Assembly: GCA_965208525.1 (NCBI GenBank)
Contig: OZ242340.1
Coordinates: forward strand, 1,736,001-1,800,000
DNA length: 64,000 nucleotides
Source of the DNA: VXYL01 sp965208525
GTDB taxonomy: Bacteria > Pseudomonadota > Gammaproteobacteria > Pseudomonadales > Azotimanducaceae
Direction of reading: 5' to 3'
The notes below the pieces were generated by a model, which saw only the letters and a program-made list of their open reading frames with translations, did no database searches and was not told the origin of the DNA. The position numbers and the translations under genes are program-made. How positions within the stretch are numbered: the first letter of the stretch is position 1; each line of letters begins with the position of its first letter. Shown in pieces: positions 10,867 through 19,933 of this stretch.

Positions 10867-13235
10867 TCGGACGACGAGACCGGGCGTCGCCTCTACGGGG
10901 GCTCCGGGCGGCGCTTGTGGCGGCGATGCATGCATCGCCCCTTCTGACTGCGCTCGCCGCTTTGGTCACGACATGCACGGTCCACGCGACGGAATCATCG
11001 ACCCTCGAACCCGCCCTCGACATCGGTGTCGCCGTGTTCGCTCCTTGCGATGCCGGCAGCGAAGCCTGCCGCGTGCTCCACGAGCCGGCCTCGACAAGCC
11101 CACTTGCGGCGCCCTTCGATGAAGCCACAACGGCGGGCGAAGTGTGGCCGGAAATCCGCCGCGCCGAGAGCCTCTACACCGCCGAACGCATCAAGGCCGC
11201 GCTCGAAGCTGCGGTGGAACGAAGGGAGGCGCCCTGGGGTGCCGTCCGGGTGACACCGCGGGCGAGCCATGCCTTCGATGTGATCGTCTCCGGTGCCATC
11301 CTGCGCTCGGACAGCGACGGCATCGCCTTTCGTGCACGGGTGCAGGACGCGAGCGGCAGGCCTTGGATTGCCGGCGTTTACGAGTCTTCACCGGTGCTGC
11401 AGCCGAGAGCCGACGGTTCCGTCGCCGAAGCGGACGGCACGACTGTCGCCGCTGTCGACACCTTCGCCGGGCCCGCCGGCGAGCTTGCGCGCGACATGGC
11501 CGATTGGGTGCGGGCGAACCTGCCAGTTAAGGACCGGCATCGCCTCCGCGCCCTCGCCGAAGTGCGCTTCGTGCGCGACTTCGCGCCGGAATCCTTCGCG
11601 GGACATGTAAGCGTGGACGGCGCGGGCGTGGCGGAGCTGAAGCGGCTGCCGGCGCACGACGATCCCATGCTCGTGCATGGCCGCCGCGTCCGCTCCCTCG
11701 AACAGCAGTTCGTGGATGCCCTGGACGACCACTACGGGTCCTTCAGCCAACGCATGGCCACGCCCTATCGCAACTGGCGGCAAGCGGTTCAGGGTGGCGT
11801 CATCACCCGCAGAGAGCTCATCGCCCGCGCTCGCGCGCGCAGAGCCTTCGGTGCCGTGGCATTGATCGGCGGGCTCTCCGGCCAGTCCGGCGGCGACGAC
11901 CAAGCGCCCGGCGAAGGACTGCCGAAGCACGACTTCGCGACGGTAGTGAGCGCGGTTGCCAACCTCTACAGTGCCTCCCGCGAAAGCGACGCCGCCGTGG
12001 CGTGGACGCAGTTGCTCGAGGAACTCGGCCAATCCACCAGCGCGGCCATCGCGCCCCACCTCTTGGAGACCGAGAACCGAACGGTGCGCCTGACCGGCGC
12101 GGTGGACGAACAATACGGCGAACTGCGTCGCATCATGGCAGTGATCTACCGCGAGGAGGTCGCTGACGAACCTCCCGCGCTGGGCGCGGAGGACTTTGAG
12201 CGCCATGTAGCCACCGCAGAGGAGATCGTCACGCGGCCGTCCCGGCCACCGCATGGGCCAATGGCGTTGACGGCGCAGCGGATCGCTCCATCGGGCCCGG
12301 GCACGGCGGGGCGCAGCAACGACGAGGACGATCCCCTGTTCGCTCTGCGCCCCGGCGACTTCGTCCCGAACCCACCGCCGGCAAAGGCCGGCCCCACTGT
12401 GCTGCCGGACTACATGCCCATGGGAATGCCGGGCTTGGACCCCGTGCTCATGGAACGGATATTCCGCGACATGCAGAGCGACATCTCGCGACCCATGGGC
12501 GCACCCCGAATGCCGAAGTTGGGCCCGCGCGCATCGGCGTTTCCCGAGTCCGCTTTCAAGACCGAAACACCGTTCCCCATGAGCGGCAACTCGCGACCCG
12601 ACGCCGCGCCCTCCACCGGCTACACCTTGGAGGAACTCGCCTTGCTGGCGCGAGAGCATCGAGAACGCGGCGACGACGCCGGCGCGCTCAGGCTGTTGGA
12701 GGAGGGCCTCGGCCGGATCGGTATCCTCGATGAAGCCTGCCCACTCGTCTGTGCGTTGGTGCCGCTAAAGCCCCTCCCAGAATACTGGCCAAGAGCAGCT
12801 AAACGGGGACGCCTCGGCCCGGCCAGCGCCTACAAGCGCATGGCAGCGGCTCAGCAACATATGCTCGACGGTCGCATTGAGGAAGGACTCGATGTGCTGG
12901 CCCCGGAACTTCGGCGGTCGAAGCGGCTGCCCCTTTACACCTTGGCGCACGTCGTGCAACTGCACATGCACGCCGCCTCGATCGAGGGCGGCCGCGGCAA
13001 TCACGCCGCCGCCACACGCATCTACGAGCGCCTTCTTGATGTGGCGAAAGAGGTCTACCCGCCCTCCATGGAGGCATCCATCTTCTGGCGCGCAGCCCAA
13101 AGCACCTTCCTCGCTGGCGACTATCCCGCCTCGCTCAACTACCTGGAACGCTGGCTCTCCCGCTCCCCCATCATGGCCACCGCCTGTCCGGCGGTATGCC
13201 CGAAAAAAGCCCGAGCGAAACGACGCCGAAGCTAA
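10863..13235 (+). CDS. Large secreted protein of unknown function with C-terminal helical (TPR-like) repeats
   Basis: A protein of 790 residues if it starts at the GTG overlapping the mtfA stop, or 769 if it starts at the ATG at 10926. The longer form has a basic n-region (RRDR) followed by a hydrophobic stretch, so it reads as a better signal peptide. The middle contains a Pro-rich linker (about residues 465-580). The last 200 residues, beginning GYTLEELALLAREHRERGDD, look like TPR-type helix pairs. The early region (AERIKAALEAAVERREAPWGAVRV) recalls lipoproteins that assemble outputs from periplasmic modules, but I do not recognise a family. Confidence 0.72.
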   Translation: MIGRRDRASPLRGLRAALVAAMHASPLLTALAALVTTCTVHATESSTLEPALDIGVAVFAPCDAGSEACRVLHEPASTSPLAAPFDEATTAGEVWPEIRRAESLYTAERIKAALEAAVERREAPWGAVRVTPRASHAFDVIVSGAILRSDSDGIAFRARVQDASGRPWIAGVYESSPVLQPRADGSVAEADGTTVAAVDTFAGPAGELARDMADWVRANLPVKDRHRLRALAEVRFVRDFAPESFAGHVSVDGAGVAELKRLPAHDDPMLVHGRRVRSLEQQFVDALDDHYGSFSQRMATPYRNWRQAVQGGVITRRELIARARARRAFGAVALIGGLSGQSGGDDQAPGEGLPKHDFATVVSAVANLYSASRESDAAVAWTQLLEELGQSTSAAIAPHLLETENRTVRLTGAVDEQYGELRRIMAVIYREEVADEPPALGAEDFERHVATAEEIVTRPSRPPHGPMALTAQRIAPSGPGTAGRSNDEDDPLFALRPGDFVPNPPPAKAGPTVLPDYMPMGMPGLDPVLMERIFRDMQSDISRPMGAPRMPKLGPRASAFPESAFKTETPFPMSGNSRPDAAPSTGYTLEELALLAREHRERGDDAGALRLLEEGLGRIGILDEACPLVCALVPLKPLPEYWPRAAKRGRLGPASAYKRMAAAQQHMLDGRIEEGLDVLAPELRRSKRLPLYTLAHVVQLHMHAASIEGGRGNHAAATRIYERLLDVAKEVYPPSMEASIFWRAAQSTFLAGDYPASLNYLERWLSRSPIMATACPAVCPKKARAKRRRS

Positions 13236-13284
13236 AGTCGCGAGTTCGGGCTAGACAGGCGTTTTGGTCGGAAGGGTCGTTCGG

Positions 13285-13336
13285 CGCGCCGGACGGCGCG
13301 CTAGGGAAGGCAGAATGCCTTCCCTCCGAAGGCCCG
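13285..13336. repeat. REP-like palindrome, GGAAGGCA family
   Basis: GGAAGGCAGAATGCCTTCC sits within 13304-13324, preceded by a GGCGCGCC...GGCGCGC stem and followed by TCCGAAGGCCC. The same string recurs near 18.5, 22.45 and 28.88 kb. It lies between the converging ends of the secreted protein gene and the binding-protein gene and could act as a bidirectional transcript end. Confidence 0.75.
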
Positions 13337-13362
13337 TTCACGGCCAAGCTGCGAACGCGCGC

Positions 13363-15219
13363 TCAAAGGCCCAGCCTTGTCATCCCTTCGTCCACGGTGG
13401 CGGATTTGTCCTTGTCCCACCACCAAGTGTCGAGGTAGGCAATGCGTTCTAGCGGCTCGTGCTTGGGGCGGCCGAAGCGGTCCCAGTGGACCAGGCGGTA
13501 GCCGGGGCTGGAGAAGCGGGGGAGGAAGTAGTGGCTCCAGATCAGGACGCGGTCCAGGGCGCGGGTGGCGGCCAGGAAGTCGTCCTTGGTGCGGGCCTTG
13601 ATGACGTGGTCGATCAGGGAATCGACGCCGGCGTGGCGGATGCCGCCCCAGTTGCCGCCGTATTCCATGTCGGCGCTGGCCGAAGCGAACCAGTTGCGCA
13701 GTTGCAGGCCCGGCGCGTGGGCTGGCTCGAAACTGCGTTGAGCCGCGTCGAACTTGCGCGTTCTCATGCGGTGGAACCAGTGCGAGAGCTCTGGCGCGCG
13801 GGCGGTGGCGGTGATGCCGACCCGCTCGAGGGTGGCGAGATAGGGCTGCAGGGTTCGCACGAGGCCGGTGGAGATGACCACGAAGTCGATGTGGAACGCA
13901 TCGCCAGTGGCCGCGCTGCGAAGGCTGCCGTCTTCGAGTTGCCAGCCGGCAGAGCGGAACAGGGCCAGTGCGTCGGCGATGGCGTTGCGGTTGGGGCCTG
14001 GGCCGTCGTTGCGTCTGGGCTGAAAGGCTTCACCGAACACCTCGGGCGGGAGTTCCGCGCGAAATGGCGTGAGGAGTTCCAGTTCGCGTTCGTTCGGCAA
14101 CCCCACCGCTGCCATGGGCGAGTTCTGGAACACACTCCGACCGGGGCGGTAGAAGCCGTAGGAGAGGGTGTCGTTGATGTAGGCGAAGTCGTAGAGGCGG
14201 GCGAGCGCCTGGCGAACGCGCAGGTCCTGGAACCTTGGCTGGCGCAGGTTCCAGATGATGGCCCACCATAGGCCCGCCGGCTGCGTCAGCGGCACGAGCT
14301 CCTTCTTCAGGAGCCCGGCCTGCACGGCTGGGAGCTTGTCGTATTGGGTGGCCCAATTCTTCGCCACCGACTCGAGACCCACATCCACCACGCCCGCAGC
14401 CTTGGCCTCGCGGCGCACATGCTCGTCGCGGAAGTAGTCGAACACGATGGTGTCGAAGTTGTACCGGCCGCGGTTCACGGGCAGGTCGCGGCCCCAATAG
14501 TCCGGCACTCGGTCGTACTCGATCCGGCGCCCGGAAGTGAAGCGCCCGACGCGATAGGGACCACTGCCGAGGGGCGGCGTGGTGACGGTCTTGCTGATGT
14601 CGCGCTCGCGCCAATAGTGTTCCGGGAAGATCGCCATGCGGCCGAGGAAGAGCGGCACCGTGGCGGCGTCTGGGGCATTGGGTTGTAGGCGGAAGATCAC
14701 TGTGCGTGGCGTTGGCGCTTCTGCGGCGACGACGCTCGCGAGGGACGATTTGAGCTCGACGGAGCCGTGCTCGCGCACGGCGTTAAAGGTGAAGGCGACG
14801 TCCGCTGCGGTGATGGGTTCGCCGTCGTGCCAGCGGGCTTCGGGTCTGAGCTCGAACTCGATGACGTCGCCCTCGACGCGGACGGTGTGGGCAAGGCGGC
14901 CGTATTGGCTCGCCGGCTCGTCGATGGCGGGTTCGAGCAGGGAGTCGTAGATGAACTTTGGGAAGCCGAGGAAGCTGATGCCTGCCGGCGGGACGCCCCG
15001 ATCAAGGATCGGATTGAAGCTGTCGTAATTGTCGAAGCCAGGGGTGCGCAGGACGCCGCCCTTGGGTGCGTCCGGGTTGACGTAGCGGAAATGGGGGAAG
15101 TCTGGCGGGTAGGTGAGGCCGTAGATGTAGGAATAGCCGTGGGTTGCTTCCTCGCTGTGGCTCCAGGGGGCGAGCAACGCGAGGGCCACGGCGGCAATCC
15201 ACCGCATGCCGCCGGTCAT
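13363..15219 (-). CDS. ABC transporter periplasmic peptide-binding protein (SBP family 5, YejA-like)
   Basis: A 618-residue extracellular solute-binding protein of the oligopeptide/microcin C group. An N-terminal signal peptide (MRWIAAVALALLAPWSHS) starts at 15207 or, four codons earlier, at 15219. Family features include THGYSYIYGLTYPPDFPHFRY, DNYDSFNP, LRPEARWHDGEPITAADV and LGSGPYRVGRF. YejA-type members usually sit with yejBEF permease and ATPase genes, but no transporter genes are adjacent here, so it may be an orphan binding protein. It is divergent from the SRPBCC-PDZ gene. Confidence 0.88.
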   Translation of the reverse strand: MTGGMRWIAAVALALLAPWSHSEEATHGYSYIYGLTYPPDFPHFRYVNPDAPKGGVLRTPGFDNYDSFNPILDRGVPPAGISFLGFPKFIYDSLLEPAIDEPASQYGRLAHTVRVEGDVIEFELRPEARWHDGEPITAADVAFTFNAVREHGSVELKSSLASVVAAEAPTPRTVIFRLQPNAPDAATVPLFLGRMAIFPEHYWRERDISKTVTTPPLGSGPYRVGRFTSGRRIEYDRVPDYWGRDLPVNRGRYNFDTIVFDYFRDEHVRREAKAAGVVDVGLESVAKNWATQYDKLPAVQAGLLKKELVPLTQPAGLWWAIIWNLRQPRFQDLRVRQALARLYDFAYINDTLSYGFYRPGRSVFQNSPMAAVGLPNERELELLTPFRAELPPEVFGEAFQPRRNDGPGPNRNAIADALALFRSAGWQLEDGSLRSAATGDAFHIDFVVISTGLVRTLQPYLATLERVGITATARAPELSHWFHRMRTRKFDAAQRSFEPAHAPGLQLRNWFASASADMEYGGNWGGIRHAGVDSLIDHVIKARTKDDFLAATRALDRVLIWSHYFLPRFSSPGYRLVHWDRFGRPKHEPLERIAYLDTWWWDKDKSATVDEGMTRLGL

Positions 15220-15262
15220 GGGACGACTACAATCCGCCGTCCCCGCAAATGGCAAGGGTGCC

Positions 15263-15898
15263 GTGGCCGAACTCACCGCAGTCTTCAACGTGGCACGACC
15301 CCTGCACGAGGTGTGGGAAGCGTGCTCCTCCAAGAACGAGGGCGGCAACTGTCGGATCCCCGCCTTTCCGTCACCGGATGGCGATGGCTGCGCGGCCACG
15401 GTGCTTGAGAGCGTGCCCCAGCGGCTTCTGCGGGCACGCAAGGACGACATGCCTTGTGCCGGCACACAAATCGAGATTCGCGTCGAGCCGGCGACTGCGG
15501 CGGGCTGGCCGACCCGAGTGACGCTGCGTCAGAGCGGATTCCCTTCCGCCTTCCACGCGGCGCCGGAGATCTTTGACGCCCACTTTCGCCAGATCGCGGC
15601 CAACTTCCATCTCTACCTCGAACGGGGCATTCGGGTGGATGCCGGCGTGCCGGCCGACTTCGGCGCGAGCCTGGTGCAAACGGCCCTTGGGATCGAGCTG
15701 GGCGCGGTTACCGATGGCGGCTTGGCCGACGCTTGCGGCATGGCGACAGGAGACCTGCTGCTGACCGTCGGAGGAGTTCGCGTTCACAGCATCGGTGAGC
15801 TGTGGGCGGTGCTCGGGGCGCGATCCGAACCGGCGCTGACGGTCACATGGGCACGCGGCCCGGAACGCATGGAAGGAAGTGCGAGCGTGAACCGATAG
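15263..15898 (+). CDS. SRPBCC-like domain fused to PDZ domain
   Basis: A 211-residue protein. Residues about 3-125 read as a polyketide cyclase/START-type (SRPBCC) domain: TAVFNVARPLHEVWEAC at the start, and FDAHFRQIAANFHLYLERGI as the long C-terminal helix. Residues about 137-205 look like a PDZ domain (LGIELGAVTDGGLADACGM, GDLLLTVGGVRVHSIGEL, ALTVTWARG). The GTG at 15263 fits the beginning of the SRPBCC fold; an ATG at 15218 in frame would overlap the divergent gene. I see no signal peptide. The function is unknown and the domain pairing is uncommon in my experience. Confidence 0.72.
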   Translation: MAELTAVFNVARPLHEVWEACSSKNEGGNCRIPAFPSPDGDGCAATVLESVPQRLLRARKDDMPCAGTQIEIRVEPATAAGWPTRVTLRQSGFPSAFHAAPEIFDAHFRQIAANFHLYLERGIRVDAGVPADFGASLVQTALGIELGAVTDGGLADACGMATGDLLLTVGGVRVHSIGELWAVLGARSEPALTVTWARGPERMEGSASVNR

Positions 15899-15929
15899 GC
15901 CCGTGTTGCCCGGTGACTTGCCCAAATCA

Positions 15930-16286
15930 TCACGGGTAGAGGTCGGCACGTCGATCGTCGAGGCGAAAGGCGATCTCGCTCACATTGTCCTCCACCACCA
16001 CGGGCCTGCCGTTCGCCTCCACCGGGCGGAAGCGCCAGGACAGCACGAAGTCGAGCGCCGCCTGCTCGAAAGTGCCCGGCGGATCGGCGGCCACTATGCG
16101 CGCGTTCACCACCGTGCCGGTGACATCCACGTCGTAGCGCACTCGCACCTCGCCTTCCACGCCTTGCGTACGAGCCGCCTCCGGGTAGGCCAGGCTGCCG
16201 GTCGTCACCAACTGCAACGGGCGCGGCGCACTGGCGCAGCCGGCAATGAGCGCAAGCGCCACTGCTGCGAGGAACGAGGTCTTCAT
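15930..16286 (-). CDS. Small lipoprotein with TonB C-terminal-like domain
   Basis: A 118-residue predicted lipoprotein with lipobox LIAGC (Cys17). The remainder resembles a TonB C-terminal domain: YPEAARTQGVEGEVRVRYDV, then FEQAALDFVLSWRFRPVEANGRPV. It lacks the transmembrane anchor and proline-rich spacer of true TonB, so it is probably a lipid-anchored periplasmic version rather than an ExbBD-driven transducer. It converges with the SRPBCC-PDZ gene. No receptor or ExbBD gene is next to it. Confidence 0.82.
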   Translation of the reverse strand: MKTSFLAAVALALIAGCASAPRPLQLVTTGSLAYPEAARTQGVEGEVRVRYDVDVTGTVVNARIVAADPPGTFEQAALDFVLSWRFRPVEANGRPVVVEDNVSEIAFRLDDRRADLYP

Positions 16287-16526
16287 GGCGGCGACAATAG
16301 CGCACTCCCGATGCGTGCAATGGCCTGTGCATTGTCCGCATACGCGTTGCCGGAGGTGTGGAGGGAGCGCGTCGCCCTTCCTCCAGAGGAGCGGCAGGTA
16401 GCTCGGTCAAGCGGGCTTCCCTGCCGTCTTGCGACTTGGCAACGAGGTAAGGCTTGCCACTGGTCGAGGTCGGCCAAAGCAAGTAGGTTCGCCTAAGCGA
16501 GAGGTTGGGGGCGCGCGGTTTTGGCG

Positions 16527-17468
16527 ATGTCTCGTTCCACCGACAAACCGGGAAGGCGTGCCGACGCCGGAACGCGGAGGCTGACTGCGCCGCGGCATTG
16601 GCCCGTGTGGTTTGGCATTGGCGTGGCGTGGATGGTCGTGCGGCTGCCGGTGGCTTGGCTGATGCGCCTCGGTGGAGCGTTCGGGGAATTGGGGTGGCGA
16701 CTTGCGAAACGGCGGCGCCACATCGTCGAAACGAACCTCGCGCTGTGCTTTCCGGAACGGTCGGGCGAAGAACGGGCGTCGCTCACACGGGAGGTGTTCC
16801 GTTCCACCGGCATCGCCTTCGTCGAGAGCGCCATGATCTGGCTCGGGCCGGTGGCGCGCTTGCAGGCGCGGTTCACGCTGACCGGCCTCGACATCTACCG
16901 GGCAGCGCTCGCCGAGGGGAACGGCGTGATCGTGATCGGCGCGCATTTCACGACTCTTGATCTCGCCGGAGGACTCACGGGCCGAGAGGCGGATTTCGCA
17001 GCGCTTTACCGTCCGCATGGCAATCCGGTGCTGGATCAGGTCATCCGCCGGGGGCGCGAGCGCCACCTGGCGGCGACGATTCAGCGTCGTGCCCTGCGTC
17101 GTGCCGTGGCACACCTGCGCAAAGGCGGCGCGCTTTGGTATGCCCCGGACCAAGACTACGGCTTGCGCCACGCGGTGTTCGTGCCGTTTTTCGGCATTGA
17201 GGCAGCGACCATCAACGTGACGACGCGCCTCGCAAGGCGCACGGGTGCTCGCGTGCTCTTCCTCTCGCACCGGCGCGACCCCCACGAAGGACGCTGGGAG
17301 GCGGAGTTCAGCGACGCCTTCCACAGCTTCCCCAGCGACGACTTCGCAGCCGACGCCGCCGAGATCAACCGCGTTATCGAACAGGCGGTTCGGCAGTGCC
17401 CGGAGCAGTACCTCTGGGTGCATCGACGGTTCAAGACCCGGCCGGCCGGGGAGGCGTCGTTGTATTGA
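16527..17468 (+). CDS. lpxL: Lysophospholipid acyltransferase, LpxL/HtrB family
   Basis: A 313-residue inner-membrane protein with one N-terminal hydrophobic segment (about residues 22-45). The acyltransferase motif HxxxxD is present as HFTTLD. Other conserved blocks are RRRHIVETNLALCFPE, YRPHGNPVLDQVIRRGR and PDQDYG. These match Kdo2-lipid A secondary acyltransferases, which add a laurate or similar chain from acyl-ACP. The ATG at 16527 is preferred over a TTG two codons earlier. Whether it is LpxL, LpxM or LpxP cannot be told from sequence alone. Confidence 0.88.
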   Translation: MSRSTDKPGRRADAGTRRLTAPRHWPVWFGIGVAWMVVRLPVAWLMRLGGAFGELGWRLAKRRRHIVETNLALCFPERSGEERASLTREVFRSTGIAFVESAMIWLGPVARLQARFTLTGLDIYRAALAEGNGVIVIGAHFTTLDLAGGLTGREADFAALYRPHGNPVLDQVIRRGRERHLAATIQRRALRRAVAHLRKGGALWYAPDQDYGLRHAVFVPFFGIEAATINVTTRLARRTGARVLFLSHRRDPHEGRWEAEFSDAFHSFPSDDFAADAAEINRVIEQAVRQCPEQYLWVHRRFKTRPAGEASLY

Positions 17469-17529
17469 CTGTGACGGGACGACCCTTGGAGGGATTCGGC
17501 CTGCCTTCCCAGTTGAGTTCTCGGCGGCG

Positions 17530-18405
17530 CTAGCCAATGACCGGGGTGGCGTCCTCCTCTACCACCGTGTGTTCGATGTAGCCGATGTTCTCGATCTCGA
17601 TGCGCACCACGTCGCCCACCTTCATCCAGGCCGGTGGCTTCATGGCCGCGCCGACGCCGGACGATGTGCCGGTGAAGATCACGTCGCCCGGGTCCAAGGT
17701 GAACGACTGCGTGAGGTGGGCGATCTGGTCATAGCAGTCGAAGATCAGGTGCCGGGTGTTGCTGTCCTGACGGGTCTCGTCGTTGACCAGGGTGCGGATG
17801 CCGAGGTCGTGCGGATCGCCGATCTCGTCCGGCGTCACGATCCATGGGCCGATCGGCGCATGGGTGTCGAACGACTTGCCGATCTGCATCGTCTGCGAGC
17901 GCGCCTGCCAGTCGCGCACGCTGACATCGTTGCCGCAGCAGAACCCGGCAATCACCTCGTGGGCGCGCTCCTTGGGCACGTGCTTGGCACGCTTGCCGAT
18001 GACGAAGACCAGTTCGCCTTCGTAGTCGAGCATGTCTGACACCACCGGCTTGTTGATGCTGCCGTAAGGGCCGTTGACGGCGTTGTGCTGCTTGTTGAAC
18101 CACATCTGCACGGACGGTGCCTTGCCGCCGGATTCGGCGATGTGGTCGGCGTAGTTGAGGCCGATGGCGAGAATCTTGCCGGGGTTCGGCACGGGCGCCT
18201 TGAGTTCCACGTCGTTCACGGCGAGGGCGTGTTCGACACTGGTCTGGGCCGCTGCGGCCGTTGCCAAGGCATCGTCGCCGGCCTCGAGCAGCGAGCGCAT
18301 GTCCGTGGGCAGTTCGGGCGCGGCGCGGGAGAGGTCGATCACGAGTTCCCCCACCACGACGCCAATGCGCGTCTCGCGTCCGTGCGTGAATGTCGCTAGC
18401 TTCAT
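17530..18405 (-). CDS. Fumarylacetoacetate hydrolase family protein
   Basis: A 291-residue protein of the FAH superfamily, which contains C-C bond hydrolases, hydratases and isomerases of aromatic catabolism. Metal-site residues are visible in MLDYEGELVFVIG, and the signature GLNYADHIAESG and the C-terminal FTGTSSGVGAA support the call. The start at 18405 has an excellent GAAGGAGA ribosome site. The upstream gap carries a palindromic repeat directly abutting that site. It lies downstream of the hydrolase and ClpP-like genes on the same strand. The substrate is unknown. Confidence 0.92.
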   Translation of the reverse strand: MKLATFTHGRETRIGVVVGELVIDLSRAAPELPTDMRSLLEAGDDALATAAAAQTSVEHALAVNDVELKAPVPNPGKILAIGLNYADHIAESGGKAPSVQMWFNKQHNAVNGPYGSINKPVVSDMLDYEGELVFVIGKRAKHVPKERAHEVIAGFCCGNDVSVRDWQARSQTMQIGKSFDTHAPIGPWIVTPDEIGDPHDLGIRTLVNDETRQDSNTRHLIFDCYDQIAHLTQSFTLDPGDVIFTGTSSGVGAAMKPPAWMKVGDVVRIEIENIGYIEHTVVEEDATPVIG

Positions 18406-18412
18406 GTTGTCT

Positions 18413-18517
18413 CCTTCGGAGGAAGTGCATCCTGCCTTCCTTGGCGCGCCGTGAGGCGCGCATGCCTGGTCGTCAAGCGAGCGCCTCCCGGCGCTAGGGA
18501 AGGCAGAATGCCTTCCC
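18413..18517. repeat. REPIN-like inverted pair, GGAAGGCA family
   Basis: A degenerate left arm (GGAAGTGCATCCTGCCTTCC) and a perfect right arm (GGAAGGCAGAATGCCTTCC within 18497-18517) flank a GC-rich core with GGCGCGCC. The element fills the gap between two same-strand genes, and its left edge touches the ribosome binding site of the FAH gene. Confidence 0.7.
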
Positions 18518-18524
18518 TTCGAGG

Positions 18525-19226
18525 CTAGACGCCGAGCTCTTCGCGAAGCCAGGCATCCACGTGCCCGGCCATTTCGGTGAATACATCGTCGGTGCGCGTG
18601 CGGGTGCGCTTCAAGACCTTGTAGCCGTGGTCGGCGGTTTCCAGCCAATGCAGGGTGGCGCCCAAGCGACTCGCGAGTTCGGTCATCAGATCGGCAGACG
18701 CCATGCCGTCGCGGGAGCCGGACAGGAACAGCATGGGGCAGCCGATGGCGTCCATGTGCTCGGCGCGCGCCAGCGAAGGCTTGCGCGGGTTGTGCAGCGG
18801 AAAGGAGCAGAACACCAGCCCCGCCACGTCCAGCGCATGGTCCACTACGGCGTGGGACGCCATCCGCCCGCCGAAGCTGTGGCCGCCCAGGAGATAGGGG
18901 CCATCAAGCCGGTCCCCCGCAGCACCCAGGGCTGCGGCAATCGTCGCGGTGGAAACATCCTTGGAGTCCACCCGATTGCGACCATCCTCGCGGTATGGGA
19001 AGTTGAATCGGAACGTGGCTAAGCCAGCGCCGGCGAAGGCCTCTGCGATGCCGGCCATGTTGGCGTGCTCCATGCCCGCGCCGGCGCCGTGGCCCAGGAC
19101 AAGGGTCGCCCGATGGCGCTCTGGCCGCAGGATCAGGGCACCGACATCCTGCTCGCCAAGGTCGAGCCGCAACCGCTCTGCTTCGTTCGCGCGGGAAAGC
19201 TCCTCCCCGCCAAGGGTTCCCGGCAT
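18525..19226 (-). CDS. Alpha/beta hydrolase, TEX30/KANL3-like family
   Basis: A 233-residue alpha/beta hydrolase. The nucleophile elbow GHSFGGR gives the catalytic serine near residue 116. GHGAGAGMEHANM and FRFNFPYRE are typical of the TEX30-like group, and the catalytic His is probably in ADHGYKV. Its ATG begins directly after the stop codon of the ClpP-like gene with no spacer, so translation is probably coupled. No enzymatic activity is established for this family. Confidence 0.85.
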   Translation of the reverse strand: MPGTLGGEELSRANEAERLRLDLGEQDVGALILRPERHRATLVLGHGAGAGMEHANMAGIAEAFAGAGLATFRFNFPYREDGRNRVDSKDVSTATIAAALGAAGDRLDGPYLLGGHSFGGRMASHAVVDHALDVAGLVFCSFPLHNPRKPSLARAEHMDAIGCPMLFLSGSRDGMASADLMTELASRLGATLHWLETADHGYKVLKRTRTRTDDVFTEMAGHVDAWLREELGV

Positions 19227-19847
19227 CTACGCCAGCTCGTCCGCCGAGCGGATGATCGTTCCGACGAGGCCGTATTCCTGCGACTCCTCCGCGCTCATCC
19301 AATAGTCGCGGTCGGTGTCCTTGCTTACGCGCTCCAGGGGCTGGCCGGTCTGTTCGGCGATGATGCCGTTGATGCGCTCGCGGGTTTTGAGGATTTCGCG
19401 GGCGTGAATCTCGATGTCCGAGGCATCGCCGCCGAAGCCACCGGCTGGCTGGTGGATGAGAAAGCGCGTGTTCGGCAGCGCGTAGCGGTTCTCCCGCTCG
19501 GTCGCAAGATAGATGTGCGTGGCGATGCTGCCGACCCAGCCCGTGCCGACGATACGCACTGTGGGCTTTACGAAGCGGATCATGTCGAAGATGGTGTCGC
19601 CAGACTCCACGTGCCCGCCGGGGGAGCCGATGTAGAGGGTGATGGGATCGTCGCCCTCGAACGACAGTGCCAGCAGCCGCTCGGCGGTGCGCCGCGCCAT
19701 GTCCTTGTCGATCTCGCCGAATATGGTGAGCGTGCGGTTCTTCAGGAGCGTGTTGTCAACCACGGCAAACTGCCGCGCTTTTTCGGCATCGCCCTCGTCG
19801 CCTTCCTTCCCGCGTGCGTTGAAGCCGTCCGTGCCAGTGCCGCCCAT
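19227..19847 (-). CDS. ClpP-like serine protease subunit
   Basis: A 206-residue ClpP-fold protein. The catalytic triad can be placed: Ser in GWVGSIATH, His in FLIHQPAGGFGGDASDIEIHA, Asp in SKDTDRDYWMSAEES. YIGSPGGHVESGDTIFDMIRF is the conserved substrate-channel region. The GWVGS elbow departs from the usual GQAAS, and no clpX or tig gene is adjacent, so this is probably a secondary ClpP paralogue. The ATG at 19847 with GAGGAC upstream is chosen; an ATG at 19877 is possible. Confidence 0.88.
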   Translation of the reverse strand: MGGTGTDGFNARGKEGDEGDAEKARQFAVVDNTLLKNRTLTIFGEIDKDMARRTAERLLALSFEGDDPITLYIGSPGGHVESGDTIFDMIRFVKPTVRIVGTGWVGSIATHIYLATERENRYALPNTRFLIHQPAGGFGGDASDIEIHAREILKTRERINGIIAEQTGQPLERVSKDTDRDYWMSAEESQEYGLVGTIIRSADELA

Positions 19848-19933
19848 GCGTGTCCTCGAGGCCAACAAAGCGCGCATCTTACTTCGGACATGGGGAATAA
19901 TCGCGCCCCTTTGAAGCACATGAGAGGCGCGCG

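Noticed and set aside
15930..16286. Complete TonB energy transducer
   Set aside because: It lacks the N-terminal membrane helix and proline-rich spacer and has a lipobox instead.
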